Notes: generated from the letters alone by a model not told the origin. DNA of 64,000 bases from Hymenolepis diminuta (GCA_900708905.1 CAADRB010000001.1:2273831-2337830), one strand, 5' to 3'; shown: positions 50,301 to 59,035, numbered from the stretch's first letter. Translations and numbers: made by a program.

Positions 50301-52493
50301 GAGCGTGGACAACGCTGCTTCCTCTTCCTCGTGGAGGCCAATTCATCTCCATTGTTTTCACTCCGGCCCTTTCTAACTTTGCAAACGAAAAATCTGACGA
50401 CTTTTAGAAATCTTGCAGATTCTAAATCGCTGTGTTTCGCTTTTATAGACACTATTATAGTGAGTTTTTCATATCATTAGTTATAGCAGTATCTGACATT
50501 AAATCTTCTGACATAAAAAATACATTATTATTGGGTCAGTTTAAGTTATAAAAATATAAGTGTCCTCAGATACCTTACGTACCCTGTATATAAGTTAAGA
50601 ACATTACCTAGGTACCATTTCTGGGATCCCAAAATATATTTCAAATCTCTCAATAGCCGGAATTTTTCCCTTTCGAAACCAATAAGACCTATTTGGCATA
50701 CACATGAGAAATTGACGCAAAACGTATAATACAAGAATCAATTAAATTTCCTTTAAGACAGTTTGAACACCTCTCCCCTTGTCAGTCATATTTTCAATTT
50801 AAATACTGGAAAAATAGGACGATTGACAACATGAATAGGAGATATGTAAGCAGAAAAAAACTGCGTCGGTGGCCCATTGGTCACCGTGCACGTCTGTCAT
50901 GTCAGAGTTCATGGGCTCGATTGCCAGATCAGAAAAATGTACTTGTAAAACTGCACTCTAACGCTCAACCAACCACAAACATACCCCATTAAGCAACACG
51001 GTCAGATGGACTGTTCTTCAAAACATTTCCCTCCTCTTCAAAAGTACAAACATGGTTATCAACTTACCAGCGAATGATTTCTCAATTTCCTCGTTGGATT
51101 TGCAGCCGTCTTCCTCATTGCCTTGCTGTTGGTGGTGTCTTAATCTCCGCCTTATTCTCTTCTGCTTCTGCTGAGACAACTGGCTCCTAATATACCTCAT
51201 TTTCTCCGCCAAAGTTTCACACTCCTCAACTTTAGCTTGTGTTAGAAGAGGTGAATCAGCATCGGTAGTGAAATTTTCTCTCCAATTGTAGGAGTAAGAT
51301 CCATTTCTCTTAGGGCCAAAGAACAAATCACCAGACTGATAGTAGATGAGGCAGTCTTTGAGATCGGCCAGACTATCATTATCTTCCTCTAATGCGTAAT
51401 CCTCCCCTTCATAATTCCCAGGAGGAAAGAAGGGGAGAACGGTTACAGGCGAAGTTGTGCTCAAATCTTGATTATCCCATTCTGGGGAGGGTGGCCGAAG
51501 AAAATATGCCGCTGCTGTGGTGCTACTATTACATTCAGGTAAAAGACAATCCTCAGTATCAGAGGCATAGGGGTTATCCTGTCCATAGACGTAACCGGCA
51601 AACAAACTCGCCGCTGCAGCTATAGTTGTAGAGGAGGAAGCTTTCTGCCTTTCTGATGATGACGCTTTAAGGAGAGAGGGCTCAGAGGTTGTGGCAGGTA
51701 ATTGGGATTGAGCTTCTTGAGGTTCACCACAACAACTCAGTCCAGATGCCTCGGATTGGAGAAAGGGGAGGGACTGAGTTGCCTTTGAATTAGAAAGGAG
51801 GTTACTGGAAAGAGGAGAGGCTTTTAGGGAACACTCAGAGGAGTTCTCAGATCCCGGAAGGGAGTTAGTTGAAGCAGTTTCTCGATGATGGTGTTTATCA
51901 ACAGCTTGCATAAATTCCGAACGATCAGCAGAATGCACAAAATAAAATGTGATTTGTTTTTGAGTTTCTTGATCGTGGACTTTATTTTCATTTAGAGGTG
52001 GGACAGAGGTGTTGGTCGTGGTGGTAGGAAGATCATCAGTGCTGTCACTACTATCGGTTTTCTTTTGGTTAGCGGAAGAAGAAGCAAAATGAACAGCTGG
52101 GGTGAATCTTACAGTTGCAGTGGCGGCCGTTGGAGGAGGTCTGTAGGTGCTACTTGGACCTCCTCGCATTCCCAAAACCAAACGGAGGGTAGCACCACCG
52201 GGAATGCTGCAATCTCGGAGAGATTGGTGATCGGATAACTCATCATTTTGCCAAATCAAATGCTGCTGGCCTATGGGAATGCCTAAATGTAAAGAATGAA
52301 GATAATTATTGAAATACTAATAGATATAAATGTTAAATAAGACGAAAACACTGGCATACCTTCAAATCGCTGAATTTTGGACTTGATCGACATAACAGTG
52401 TCATTGGGAGATACCCGAAGTTCGAAAGATGAACCCGTTAGGGTTACGATATGTAGTTCCATTGTATAATCAGTAGTGTCGATTTGACATAAT
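26237..52493 (-). CDS. ZFAND4-like protein (ubiquitin-like domain plus AN1 zinc finger), seven exons
   Basis: Joining 52493-52360, 52282-51068, 43743-43576, 43499-43091, 35595-35222, 27546-27363 and 26372-26237 on the minus strand gives one open frame of 862 residues from the ATG at 52462. Every junction has GT/AG borders and matching phase. Residues 1-76 are a ubiquitin-like fold ending in RGG exactly at ubiquitin length, with Lys at positions 27 and 29. Residues 802-835 are an AN1 zinc finger (CASC...CRC...C...H...H.C). The C-terminus NPVVTAAKLPKI matches the vertebrate ZFAND4 ending. The roughly 700-residue middle is low-complexity (Ser/Thr/Gln, His/Tyr) and poorly conserved; the vertebrate protein is around 730 residues. 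AN1/UBL proteins act in ubiquitin-related protein quality control; the specific role of ZFAND4 is poorly known. An upstream coding or leader exon is likely because the frame is open from the acceptor at 52493 to the ATG. Confidence 0.85.
27363..27546 (-). CDS. ZFAND4-like gene, exon 6 (first half of AN1 finger)
   Basis: A 184-base exon. Acceptor TTTACTTTACAG, donor GTTTGT. It encodes a Lys/Ser-rich linker and then CASCNRKTGLADSYTC, the first Cys pair and third Cys of the AN1 zinc finger. It ends two bases into the Arg of CRC, which exon 7 completes. The longest ATG-style frame here is in a different, wrong frame. Confidence 0.88.
35222..35595 (-). CDS. ZFAND4-like gene, exon 5
   Basis: A 374-base exon (about residues 632-757), preceded by a strong polypyrimidine acceptor (CCCCTTCTTTTCTTCCCAG) and ended by donor GTAGGT. 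It begins HSHSQRHRRFG and includes an acidic helix (SDRLRDLLNLEDEAV), then Ser/Thr-rich sequence. It starts in phase 2 and leaves one base, exactly what exon 6 needs. Using the alternative GTCAAA donor 4 bases on would break the frame. It has no ATG near its start, so simple ORF scanning misses it. Confidence 0.75.
35861..35935 (-). repeat. SINE-like repeat fragment, minus orientation
   Basis: Shares CCGATGAGCATC plus a following GACTTC block with the copy at 25389-25475. The reverse complement has the order AGTCGGAAGTCAT...GATGCTCATCGG...GAGTAATGTGG seen in the family. It lies within intron 4 of the ZFAND4-like gene, next to exon 5. Confidence 0.4.
36497..36650 (+). repeat. SINE-like tRNA-derived repeat (longest copy)
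   Basis: Starts with an A-box-like GCAGCGGTCAACGTGCGCGT and CTGCCAGTTCAGG, then GATCACGATATAGATG in the B-box position. A tail block follows (CATCAGTGTGCATCCGG, then GGTGACCAACCACACCAG, then AATTCAGGTCAAAAAAGGG). The tail recurs at 46270-46310 and 59085-59130. The order of head, B box and body is that of a tRNA-derived SINE. It sits in intron 4 of the ZFAND4-like gene. Confidence 0.6.
37430..37790 (+). repeat. Dispersed repeat A, copy 2
   Basis: The partner of 118-445 (see there for shared blocks). Similarity stops close to GCAAAATG at 37777-37784, which is also the start codon of the ORF at 37782. The repeat therefore supplies the immediate 5' flank of that ORF, while copy 1 has no comparable ORF. 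Confidence 0.6.
37782..38147 (+). CDS. Intact 121-residue ORF, possibly eIF1A/EIF1AD-like (S1-like OB fold)
   Basis: ATG at 37782 (a TTG extension to 37737 is unlikely) to TGA at 38145-38147. It is lysine-rich and single-exon, and lies in intron 4 of the ZFAND4-like gene on the opposite strand. By eye, residues about 36-110 resemble the eIF1A/EIF1AD S1-like domain: NQLFECKDSDGSFHKFIL like the strand pair around the DG of eIF1A, GILLGDLRNYRGKIFII like the IILVGLRDYQ segment, and LVIKYLIKKGKVDP like the LKAYGELPE helix. Identity is low and I cannot test it. If real, it may be a diverged retrocopy. Lack of introns, location inside an intron and a repeat as 5' flank fit that. It could also be an orphan or chance frame. 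Confidence 0.35.
   Translation: MIIQQLTDLNMTPNRMLLCYLKEFKLTGAQKFRSTTKFENQLFECKDSDGSFHKFILRSIKKHQVLFCKTQSHRFYNGILLGDLRNYRGKIFIIQSSNETLVIKYLIKKGKVDPQIHSVTF
40958..41176. other. Assembly gap (N run)
   Basis: A run of 219 N inside the mariner element, replacing the 5' UTR and N-terminal (DNA-binding) part of the transposase gene. A multicopy transposon is a plausible cause of the gap. Confidence 0.99.
41177..42006 (+). pseudogene. Mariner transposase pseudogene
   Basis: Segments in order: KVSKSGKWALPPHHFSEINK (the WVPH-type region); RSRELQAPFLDRIITDDDEK with WIFYND (first catalytic Asp); a stretch ending near 41638 with a stop in the first frame; then, in another frame, DNETITSEVYCQQLTRLKAV; then HHDNARLHTSRATKNLPEKF (second catalytic Asp). 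The region of the third catalytic Asp reads PPYSLHLAPTHFHFF: the family SPDLAPSD has become SLHLAPTH, so the third Asp of the DD34D triad is His. The C-terminus KLMARCN follows. At least two frameshifts plus the lost catalytic residue make it non-functional. The N-terminal half is in the gap. Confidence 0.9.
43091..43499 (-). CDS. ZFAND4-like gene, exon 4
   Basis: A 409-base exon (about residues 496-632), acceptor TTCTTACTTAG, donor GTAAGC. It is rich in Ser, Thr, Arg and His and contains a Tyr/His tract (DYYYYFHQNHKHHHR), so it is probably disordered. Phase 1 in, phase 2 out, in agreement with the next exon. Open frames in the other two frames and on the opposite strand are shadows of this exon. 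Confidence 0.75.
43576..43743 (-). CDS. ZFAND4-like gene, exon 3
   Basis: A 168-base exon (about residues 440-496). Acceptor GACGCTTAG, donor GTATAA, entered and left in phase 1, which matches both neighbours. It encodes a basic segment SRRKSKPKLAKFK followed by CDFIPIVEVTELLPG. No known motif. The acceptor is only moderately pyrimidine-rich, so this exon is the least certain of the seven, but skipping it would also keep the frame. Confidence 0.65.
46189..46325 (+). repeat. SINE-like repeat
   Basis: Starts with GGCGCAGTGGTCTATGTG, a good tRNA A-box match, followed by GGGTCAGTTCACG. The body contains GGTTAATTCTGGTCAACAAA, shared with the tails at 36597-36620 and 59105-59125. It lies in intron 2 of the ZFAND4-like gene. 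Confidence 0.5.
46770..47185 (+). repeat. Dispersed repeat B, copy 2
   Basis: The partner of 12195-12625, same orientation, about 410 bases, inside intron 2 of the ZFAND4-like gene. Shared blocks are listed under copy 1. No open frame. Confidence 0.65.
48480..48547 (-). repeat. SINE-like repeat fragment, minus orientation
   Basis: The reverse complement reads CCCGTCGGCGAACTCATGG then TCACGGTTTCGATGCCCATC: a B-box-like GGTTTCGATGCCC in the expected position of the family, followed by the ATCCGCATTGG tail also seen in the 25389 copy. Confidence 0.45.
48837..49337 (+). other. Two adjacent plus-strand ORFs, unrecognised
   Basis: ORFs of 80 (48837-49079, starts MAKQAPHQWKINKNTDALAF) and 62 codons (49149-49337, contains KKEKSKILAMLTKARLNRSH) lie 69 bases apart in the same orientation, just left of the Tc1/mariner-type element. 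The hydrophilic N-terminal part of the first and the basic second ORF are protein-like. The end of the first turns hydrophobic and AT-driven, suggesting an intron might join the two (GTGAGA occurs near 49012). No family recognised, and chance is possible. Confidence 0.2.
49380..49411. repeat. Perfect hairpin at one transposon end
   Basis: GTGCGTAAGG and CCTTACGCAC form a perfect 10-bp stem with a 12-nt loop, made from the left terminal repeat plus an extra inverted copy of part of it. The right end of the same element lacks the second arm. Confidence 0.8.
49535..50452 (-). pseudogene. Tc1/mariner-type transposase pseudogene
   Basis: An N-terminal part (about 50452-50189) has a basic helix-turn-helix-like linker with TPEFVRRMHGMMNENPGKSV and RDIL. 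The middle (about 50150-49900) keeps fragments such as VGYVWADPTEVPAVMHAHEV, and the C-terminal part keeps QDWMNDREF, DLNLLDYY and INKHPRNTKSL, matching the QDSAP...PDLNPLDYY...HPHNTK pattern of this superfamily. Several frameshifts and stops break it. The family-typical Pro of NPLDYY is Leu here. The plus-strand open frame at 50160-50480 is an antisense shadow. Confidence 0.8.
50861..50935 (+). repeat. SINE-like repeat head
   Basis: GTCGGTGGCCCATTGGTCAC with GTGCACGTCTGTCATGTCAG (A-box region) and CATGGGCTCGATTGCCAG (B-box region GGGCTCGATTGCC). This is the most tRNA-like copy, but the arms do not fold into a full cloverleaf by eye, so I class it as a SINE and not a functional tRNA gene. Confidence 0.55.
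51068..52282 (-). CDS. ZFAND4-like gene, exon 2 (large)
   Basis: A 1215-base exon carrying the rest of the ubiquitin-like domain (GIPIGQQHLIWQNDELSDHQ, ending MRGGP) and a long Ser/Thr/Pro-rich disordered segment. Near its end is a basic helical region (EKMRYIRSQLSQQKQKRIRR) that may correspond to the KMKLLKAKMKNM-like stretch of vertebrate ZFAND4. Acceptor ACATTTAG, donor GTAAGT, both strong; it ends in phase 1. A small open frame on the opposite strand is a shadow. Confidence 0.88.
52360..52493 (-). CDS. ZFAND4-like gene, first identified exon
   Basis: Encodes the first 34 residues (MELHIVTLTGSSFELRVSPN onward), the N-terminal half of the ubiquitin-like domain. It is preceded by a pyrimidine-rich acceptor TTTATTTCTGTAG at 52494 and followed by donor GTATGC at 52359. 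The exon ends after one base of the Gly codon of FEGIP, which the next exon completes. Ten codons before the ATG are also open, and in vertebrate ZFAND4 a short N-terminal extension precedes this Met. Confidence 0.85.
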
Positions 52494-52499
52494 CTACAG

Positions 52500-55400
52500 A
52501 AATAAACAAATAAAACTTATGTTGTTTTTCAATCGCAAAAGGCATTAAAGAAAGGACCCAAAATACCCGCAGTAATGTGTGAAACAAAAATAAATTGGAT
52601 TTAAACATAAATCAAACGTTAAATATATTTATTATTCAACACAAAATCAAATTTACGATTTTTGATTTGATAAAATACATTACAGACTTTCATCTAATGC
52701 ACCAGTAACGAAAATCAATAATAATACGGATAAAGCGCATAGGAGGTGCCAACGTCGGTTGACTAACGTAATTGGTTAACCAGTAGGTTCGTCAACCTTG
52801 TTAATTAGACCCCTGAGCTAAAATTGCTGTAAATTTTTATGTTTGTCTGCTCTTACAGATTGACATTTTCAGGATTTTTGAAATCAAATTTATTTATAAA
52901 ATTATTTCAGCGAGGAAAATATATGGAAAATTATAAATGTTTATATTTATACGTTAAAGTTTGTATGATAATAAATGGCTCTATCGTCATTGAATTGTGG
53001 TCATTAATATTAATCAGGCAAGATTATATTTAGATCTGGTACGGATGTGTCGCCGTCACAAAAGATTTTTAGTTAGACGGAATCCATTTTCAGGATTTTA
53101 CAGTTGTATATAATTTTATATATCAATAAAATAACATCCTGAAAGATGAGAACGATCATCGCTGTGTCAAAAATTTTGATGTATTACATTAATTATTCTC
53201 ATTTTGTGATAATGTGCTCCCTAAAGATTTTTTATGCAAGAGGATCGGCCCAAGTAACAGGATTTGTCTAATTATATAAAAGGATGAATCCCTTTTCTCC
53301 GAAATATTTTATCTTACACCACCTCTAATCATCACTAAATTTAATTATCTTTATAGCAATGTCTGTAAACTTTTAACCTTTCCTGTGACCCCATGCACTC
53401 TATAGACCAACATCGTGTATCCTCAGCTGACCTATTTCTCATCGATCAGAAAAGGTAAACATACTTCAGACGATAGTAGCAGACACCGTTTAATCAACCC
53501 CGCTATTAACCAGTCCTGTCTGCACTGACCCTTACTTTTCCTACAATCATTTCGACCAATTAAGCAAGCATGCAACCATATCCTTATGCGTGTCCTCACC
53601 CAAAGTGTCGATTATAAATAGCCTCCATCAGACACACGGCAGACACCAACGGACCCTACCTCGTCCAACGCCTCTTTTCATAGCTTAGTCCTTCTCCAAT
53701 TCCCTATTTCTCTCTTGAGACTCTGTACTGAACTTTGTTCAATACAACCTGGTCAAAGCAATCCTTGTTGTTCTTTTTCTTTCATTTACTGTTAGCCAAC
53801 TACTGCTACAATATGATTAAATTAGGATATTTTCAGATATTTAGTTAAAAATTAGGTATATTTGCTGTGTAATAACAGAAATAGACAAGATATGAAATAA
53901 ATTAACAAATGTCTAGCCCTCTCTGGATTGTATATTCTTTCTTAATAATTTTGACGGGAAATGGTATTCGATATGTGCTATGACAGTGTTTTGGATCCGC
54001 AAATGTAAGAAGTAGCACAGTATAAATGGAATAGAATGAATATAGGAAATATCCCACAACGTGTAAGATTAGAACAGAATATGTTCAAGACACTTACGCC
54101 ATTAGAATAGTTCGGAGGTGTCCGGGAAGCCGCTCAATTTGTTGATTATTAAATTAGGGTCTAAATACAAACTTTACTTCATAAGCCATCAGTCACGCCT
54201 GATCGTCAATGCCTTCACGTGATGAGTGACATAAACTTAAGAATCTCTGCGCAGACACATGCGCACACACACGAGCAATTATGAAGAGGGAATTGTTTAT
54301 AAGAATAATGCATAGAAGAAGGAATTCGGTATCGGTCAAGAGGATCAGACAGGGAATGGGTTGGTAGGCTTGTCACAAACACAAATTCTGCCTAACGACT
54401 TTTTACCAAGTCTCTTTTATGTGTTCAATCCCATAAAATCTAAAATATATAATAACAAACAATAAATCACTTGAAATATATGTAGTATTTTACGAGTGTA
54501 TTTTATAACATAGATTCTTTCGATTTACCATGTTTAAGTTTGAAACATTCAGTTAGTTTCAGAGTCCAGCTCTATGTGTACATTGGCAGATGTTTTAAAC
54601 ATTTTGCTAAAAATACGGCCTTTTTAAAACATTTAAAACTTGTGCTTCATTATCTCAAAAGAATATTACTTATAACATCATACTACCAGTTAAATAATAA
54701 GTATAATGCACTGACTAAAATCGTTCAGTTTATCAACATACAACTTCAGAGGTCACGGATTCAACGTCCATTGATTCAGAGCCATTGAGTAGAACTGCCA
54801 ACAAGCACTGATTGCACATAACTTATAAACAAAATAACAGAGACTAATTTTCTCACAAAGGAAAATCAACCCAAAGTGAACTTTGATAATGCTTTCCAAG
54901 TGAAATTGGGTGATTTTGTTCTAAATGGAACTAAACCAGTGTCGACGATATTAATAATTCGAACAAAAGACGAAAAACCGGTATTCGTTGATTTTTGTTT
55001 AGCATATAATTTGGCTCAAGTGGCAATTGCCATATTTTAAAATTAAATCTTATTGAAATGGTTTGCTGGAATTTGAGAATAGTTTTAAGTAATCCACAAA
55101 CTATCTTTTTGAAATTGGCCACCACTTCTTAGTTGAAAACCAAACTTTGTACCTTCTAATGCTAGTTATATTTAATCAAATATTTGAAACTTAAAAGCGT
55201 CTAGTTATTGGACGTAATCGAATGCGTAGATTAGAACTGAATAGGTTTCTCTTCTTTTGAACCATACATCAGATTTATAAGGCAAAATAATTCATCAATA
55301 ATTGAAGAAACCTTTTAAATTTTTCTTTTCTAAATTTATTTTATTAAGTGTCTTTGCCTATCAAATTTCACATTCGAATTTGTTGAATACCGCTACGTGT

Positions 55401-55640
55401 ATATTACGTATTAATAGTAATTTAAAATTTTGTAAAATTGTAGCAAATTTACCTCTATCGTGTATTAGATTTCGGTAGATTATATTTACAATGAATTTTG
55501 ACAAGTATTTCTCATAAATTTTGTTTGTCCAATCAACCAAGCAATCACATTTTACAAATAACGATGTCGGCTCTTCTTGCAAGGGTTCGTTTTTTTCTTA
55601 TAATAGTTAATTCCCAATAGACAACATTTCTTCTGGCTCG
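52500..55640. other. Divergent intergenic region between the ZFAND4-like and COX7C-like genes
   Basis: No recognisable gene. It should contain the promoters of both neighbours and possibly a leader exon of the ZFAND4-like gene. A GC-richer patch at about 53330-53780 includes TATAAATAG (53613-53621) and is described in the findings. A degenerate B-box-like word (AGAGGTCACGGATTCAACG) near 54750 may be a broken SINE copy. Confidence 0.5.
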
Positions 55641-55662
55641 CAGCGGGACTGCGAAATTGTGC

Positions 55663-55911
55663 ATGCCCAGGACTGTGATTGTTCCGGGTCATCGTGCTCT
55701 TACAAGACCAGCTTTTCTACAGAATATGTTTGATAAATTGGAAAAGATTGAGAACGATATAGACGAAGAAGCCAAGGTTGGGGCTAATCTTCCATTCAGT
55801 ATTGAGAATCCTCGCGCACTGGCCATAAAATTTATTATTTTTATTGGAATTGCCTTTAACATACCCTTTGTTATCACTTATTACCAGATGAAGAATGCTA
55901 AGAGTTCCTAA
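55663..55911 (+). CDS. Cytochrome c oxidase subunit 7C (COX7C)-like
   Basis: 82 residues from the first ATG at 55663; a TTG two codons upstream is not needed. Residues about 1-38 form an N-terminal part with basic and hydroxylated residues (MPRTVIVPGHRALTRPAF) suited to mitochondrial import, followed by an acidic linker. The mature-like part starts at GANLPFSIEN, the COX7C signature (vertebrate GKNLPFSVEN), followed by one membrane segment (LAIKFIIFIGIAFNIPFVIT) and a short YYQMKNAKSS tail. COX7C is a single-pass nuclear-encoded subunit of complex IV in the inner mitochondrial membrane. The protein is longer than the 63-residue vertebrate precursor because of the N-terminal region. CTTCTGGCTCGCAG ending at 55642 could be a cis or trans splice acceptor just before the 5' UTR. 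Confidence 0.85.
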   Translation: MPRTVIVPGHRALTRPAFLQNMFDKLEKIENDIDEEAKVGANLPFSIENPRALAIKFIIFIGIAFNIPFVITYYQMKNAKSS

Positions 55912-55915
55912 TAAA
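55910..55915 (+). terminator. Polyadenylation signal overlapping the COX7C-like stop codon
   Basis: The stop and hexamer are fused as TAATAAA: the TAA stop is 55909-55911 and AATAAA is 55910-55915. If used, the 3' UTR would be only about 15-30 bases. Confidence 0.6.
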
Positions 55916-58900
55916 ATTTTTATCCCTTTGTCTCAGGCAAATTTTATAAGAACTTAACTACTGTCATTTAACATTTTCGAACTCAATATAGTTTCTTAGA
56001 TTGTCTTCCTTCTTTTCTTACCATAAATGCTAATGCTGGGAAGTTGGTTAAACATTACTTGTGTGTGAATGCCTACACTTTATGAAGCTTTTGTGCTTAA
56101 AAGGTTCCTAGTGGAACCGTCGATTTTATTTTTTCTTAATAATTTTTCTTACGAGTTCGTAGTCTCGTTTGGTGATGTATTTGTTAACTTCTAGTGTTAT
56201 GAGTCTATTCACTTGTTTGATTTTCTTCACTTTCGACAATGTAACGGGACATACGGTTGATGTAATTCACATCTAGATATAAAAAGGGCTACATCTAATA
56301 CATAACTTTTGTGGTTTCATTTTATTCAAAATTTAGGAGTGTACTGTTATATATAATTGATTTGGGAGAGCTTGCCCGCTGTACTACCTTGTGCAAGTAA
56401 AACTGTTTAATGGAAAATACTTTCGAGGGTAATTGTTGATAATATGCTTTTACATCGGCAAGATTTAATCAATTTCAACTGTAGTTACTAATTTTACAAA
56501 TAACATTGCAAATTTAGGCGATTTATCTGTGGTCAGAACAAGTCAAACGACGAAAATGTTGTAGGGAGTTGGGTACTTGGTGGGATAGCGAGATTTATCG
56601 AGTCTGTTTCTTGACAGAAAAGTCTACCTTTGATGGGGAGTTGGCAGTGCTGTAATATAGCTGTATTTTATATTTGCCTTCTTTGTAACGTTCTCTATTT
56701 CTAGATCATGCGCCTGCTCTTTTTTCCTACTTAAGCGATATCAGTAGAGAAGTGATTTTAAAATGCACTTATTAACGGTTTTTTAGCATTATTTCTCGGA
56801 TTCGGGACTAGAATTTGCTTTCACTGGTCGATATTGGACACTCGGATGCACAAGTATTCTTTGATTTACATAGATGTATTATGTGGATTGAGGGACAACG
56901 GCAGTAGATTTGTGGATTCAGTTATCGTAGGTAGGAGTCATCATGGAATATTCTTATGGGTTAATTAAAAGTAGTAATTCAAGGAGGTCATCTCTTGTTA
57001 ATCTAAATAGATCATGGAGACTGATACATATACATGCATGATAATAGACTTGAAAAGTATATTCTAATTGGATGAAAGTATCAAGCTTATTAAGTATCTA
57101 TTTGTTTTGCATTGTTCAGATTGAATAGTTGCTTTCACACAATATCAAAAATTTGAATATTCGTTCATCAAATCTTCATTAATGAAAATCAGTGTTCACT
57201 GTAATTATCATCTAAATGACCTTCAAGACTAACCTGACCGATATTACGAATAACTCAAACCCAGATGCGCAAAATAAAGTGATACCAACCATAGAAATTG
57301 TACGTTTCGAAATGTGAATCCTTTGAAGTCGAAGCTTGATTGAAGAAGACCTGAATATGAAAATAAATGCTCTAATCCTGGACAATTTTTCACCAACCAC
57401 ACTTTCACACTAGGTTCATAACTAAAGTAGCATTCTCTGACATACTAGATGGATTTGAAATACTACTCGGGTTCAAGAGAATCGCCAGATTTCGATCTTC
57501 TGTTAATAACAAGTGGAGAAGATATCTTCGATATGAATATTAGCTAATCAGTTTTTATCGGATGGACTTAATATTAATGTGCTACTGTCTAAATTTCTGA
57601 TATTTGGAATCTATTTAGGAATTAAAAGCGCACTGTATTTTCAAATAATGTAGCATAGCTACTGAATCAAACCTCTATCCCTCCAATCAAATGTTATGCA
57701 TAGAGAATTTTGAACTAAAACCGTAAGTTAATAACTTTTTTCTAGCCCATACCATGCTGACTCATAGGTTTGCTCTGTCTCTATATACTTTGCCCTTATA
57801 CAAACTCATACTTTTTTCCTAACTGTCAATGAACAAAGAAGGTGAATTGGGTCAACCTCATCACAGTCCGGTTTGTTCTCCCTCAGTACTGACGCTTCCC
57901 CCTAATTCCGAAGTCAATTTTCCACTTCTTCCTCTTTTATCCTCTCCTTCCTTTCTAATTGTGCAATGTACATTTGTCCGACCCAAGTCTTGGTCTTTTC
58001 ACTCATTAAAGGCTACTATTTCCCCTTGGCCCTATAAGAGTCATTGGTTCTTGGAGGATATATTTAGCCTACTACTAAAGTTGTTTTACTTGGGATCAAA
58101 GCAAAAAAGGCCCAATTTACGTATTCACCTATCAACAAGAACAACTGACTAAAAAAACTAGGAGCCCTTTCTACCACTCTATCCTCAGTTTCTGATTTCT
58201 ATATACCCACTTTTACATACTGTATCACGTGTTTATGACTACTATTCACTTAATAATGATAATGGCCTTTCAAAAAATAATTTTATCCCTTTTTAAAATC
58301 ATATTTCATACTTGTTTTACTTAAACTTTATGCTAATATATGCATCCAGGTGGAATATCTGTGGTTATTCATTAGGATGTACGTTTATTCACATAGAGCG
58401 TCTAACTTTATGCATTTTACCTTTACGGGGTAATCCAAAAGTTCAAATTAATTGTTAACCTAGTTACACTTTCAGAAAAATTTTCTGAAGGGATACTAGA
58501 AATTCTGTTTCTTTTTTTCTTAATTTTATCGTGAAAAATATTGCAGATAAGTTGACAATAATGATTTTCACTCGAATAAATGTTTATAGAAAACTATGTG
58601 GTTAAAATAATCATAGTTATTAACCCCGCTACATTAAATATTGTTAAACTTTATTAAAATGACTTTTAAAAATCTAACTCAGAAAATAAGTAAAATCTAA
58701 TTATTAAAGCTAAAAGTAACAGATTTGAACTTTTTTCCGGTTTAATTAGAAGGAAAATGTGCATTTGGGATGAAATTATATTTCCCAAACTCGAAAGGTT
58801 AACAATACAAATATTTAATTTGCTTATTTGTAACGGTGGGAAAGCAGAGAAAGTTTAAATTATCCAAATATTTAAATTTTACCATTATCGTTTATTTGAA

Positions 58901-59035
58901 TGAATGTTATTCAGATCACTATAAATAAAGTGGATTAAAATGGCCTTTTAGAGAGTGCAATATTAGTAATAATAAATTCAGAAATTCACTGAAAAGCAAC
59001 TTCCTATAAGATTTCTAGACGTATTTAACATCACC

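Larger units (their letters stand above)
49376..50586 (-). mobile_element. Inactive Tc1/mariner-superfamily element
   Basis: Flanked by TA at 49374-49375 and 50587-50588. Terminal inverted repeats of about 27 bp match at 24 positions: left CAGAGTGCGTAAGGCATCTG, right (reverse complement) CAGGGTACGTAAGGTATCTG, both continuing AGGACAC. Length is 1211 bp. Transposase remnants lie on the minus strand. The element sits in intron 2 of the ZFAND4-like gene in the same orientation as the gene. Confidence 0.88.

Noticed and set aside
50160..50480. 106-codon plus-strand ORF
   Set aside because: It is the antisense of the transposase remnant on the minus strand, whose product has recognisable family motifs.
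50861..50935. Possible functional tRNA gene
   Set aside because: The A and B box words are present but I could not pair acceptor, D and T arms by eye, and similar heads recur across the window, so a SINE is more likely.
51392..51625. 77-codon plus-strand ORF
   Set aside because: Shadow of the large exon 2 on the opposite strand.
57829..58152. 107-codon plus-strand ORF
   Set aside because: Length is near the chance limit for this window, composition is pyrimidine-driven and nothing is recognisable.
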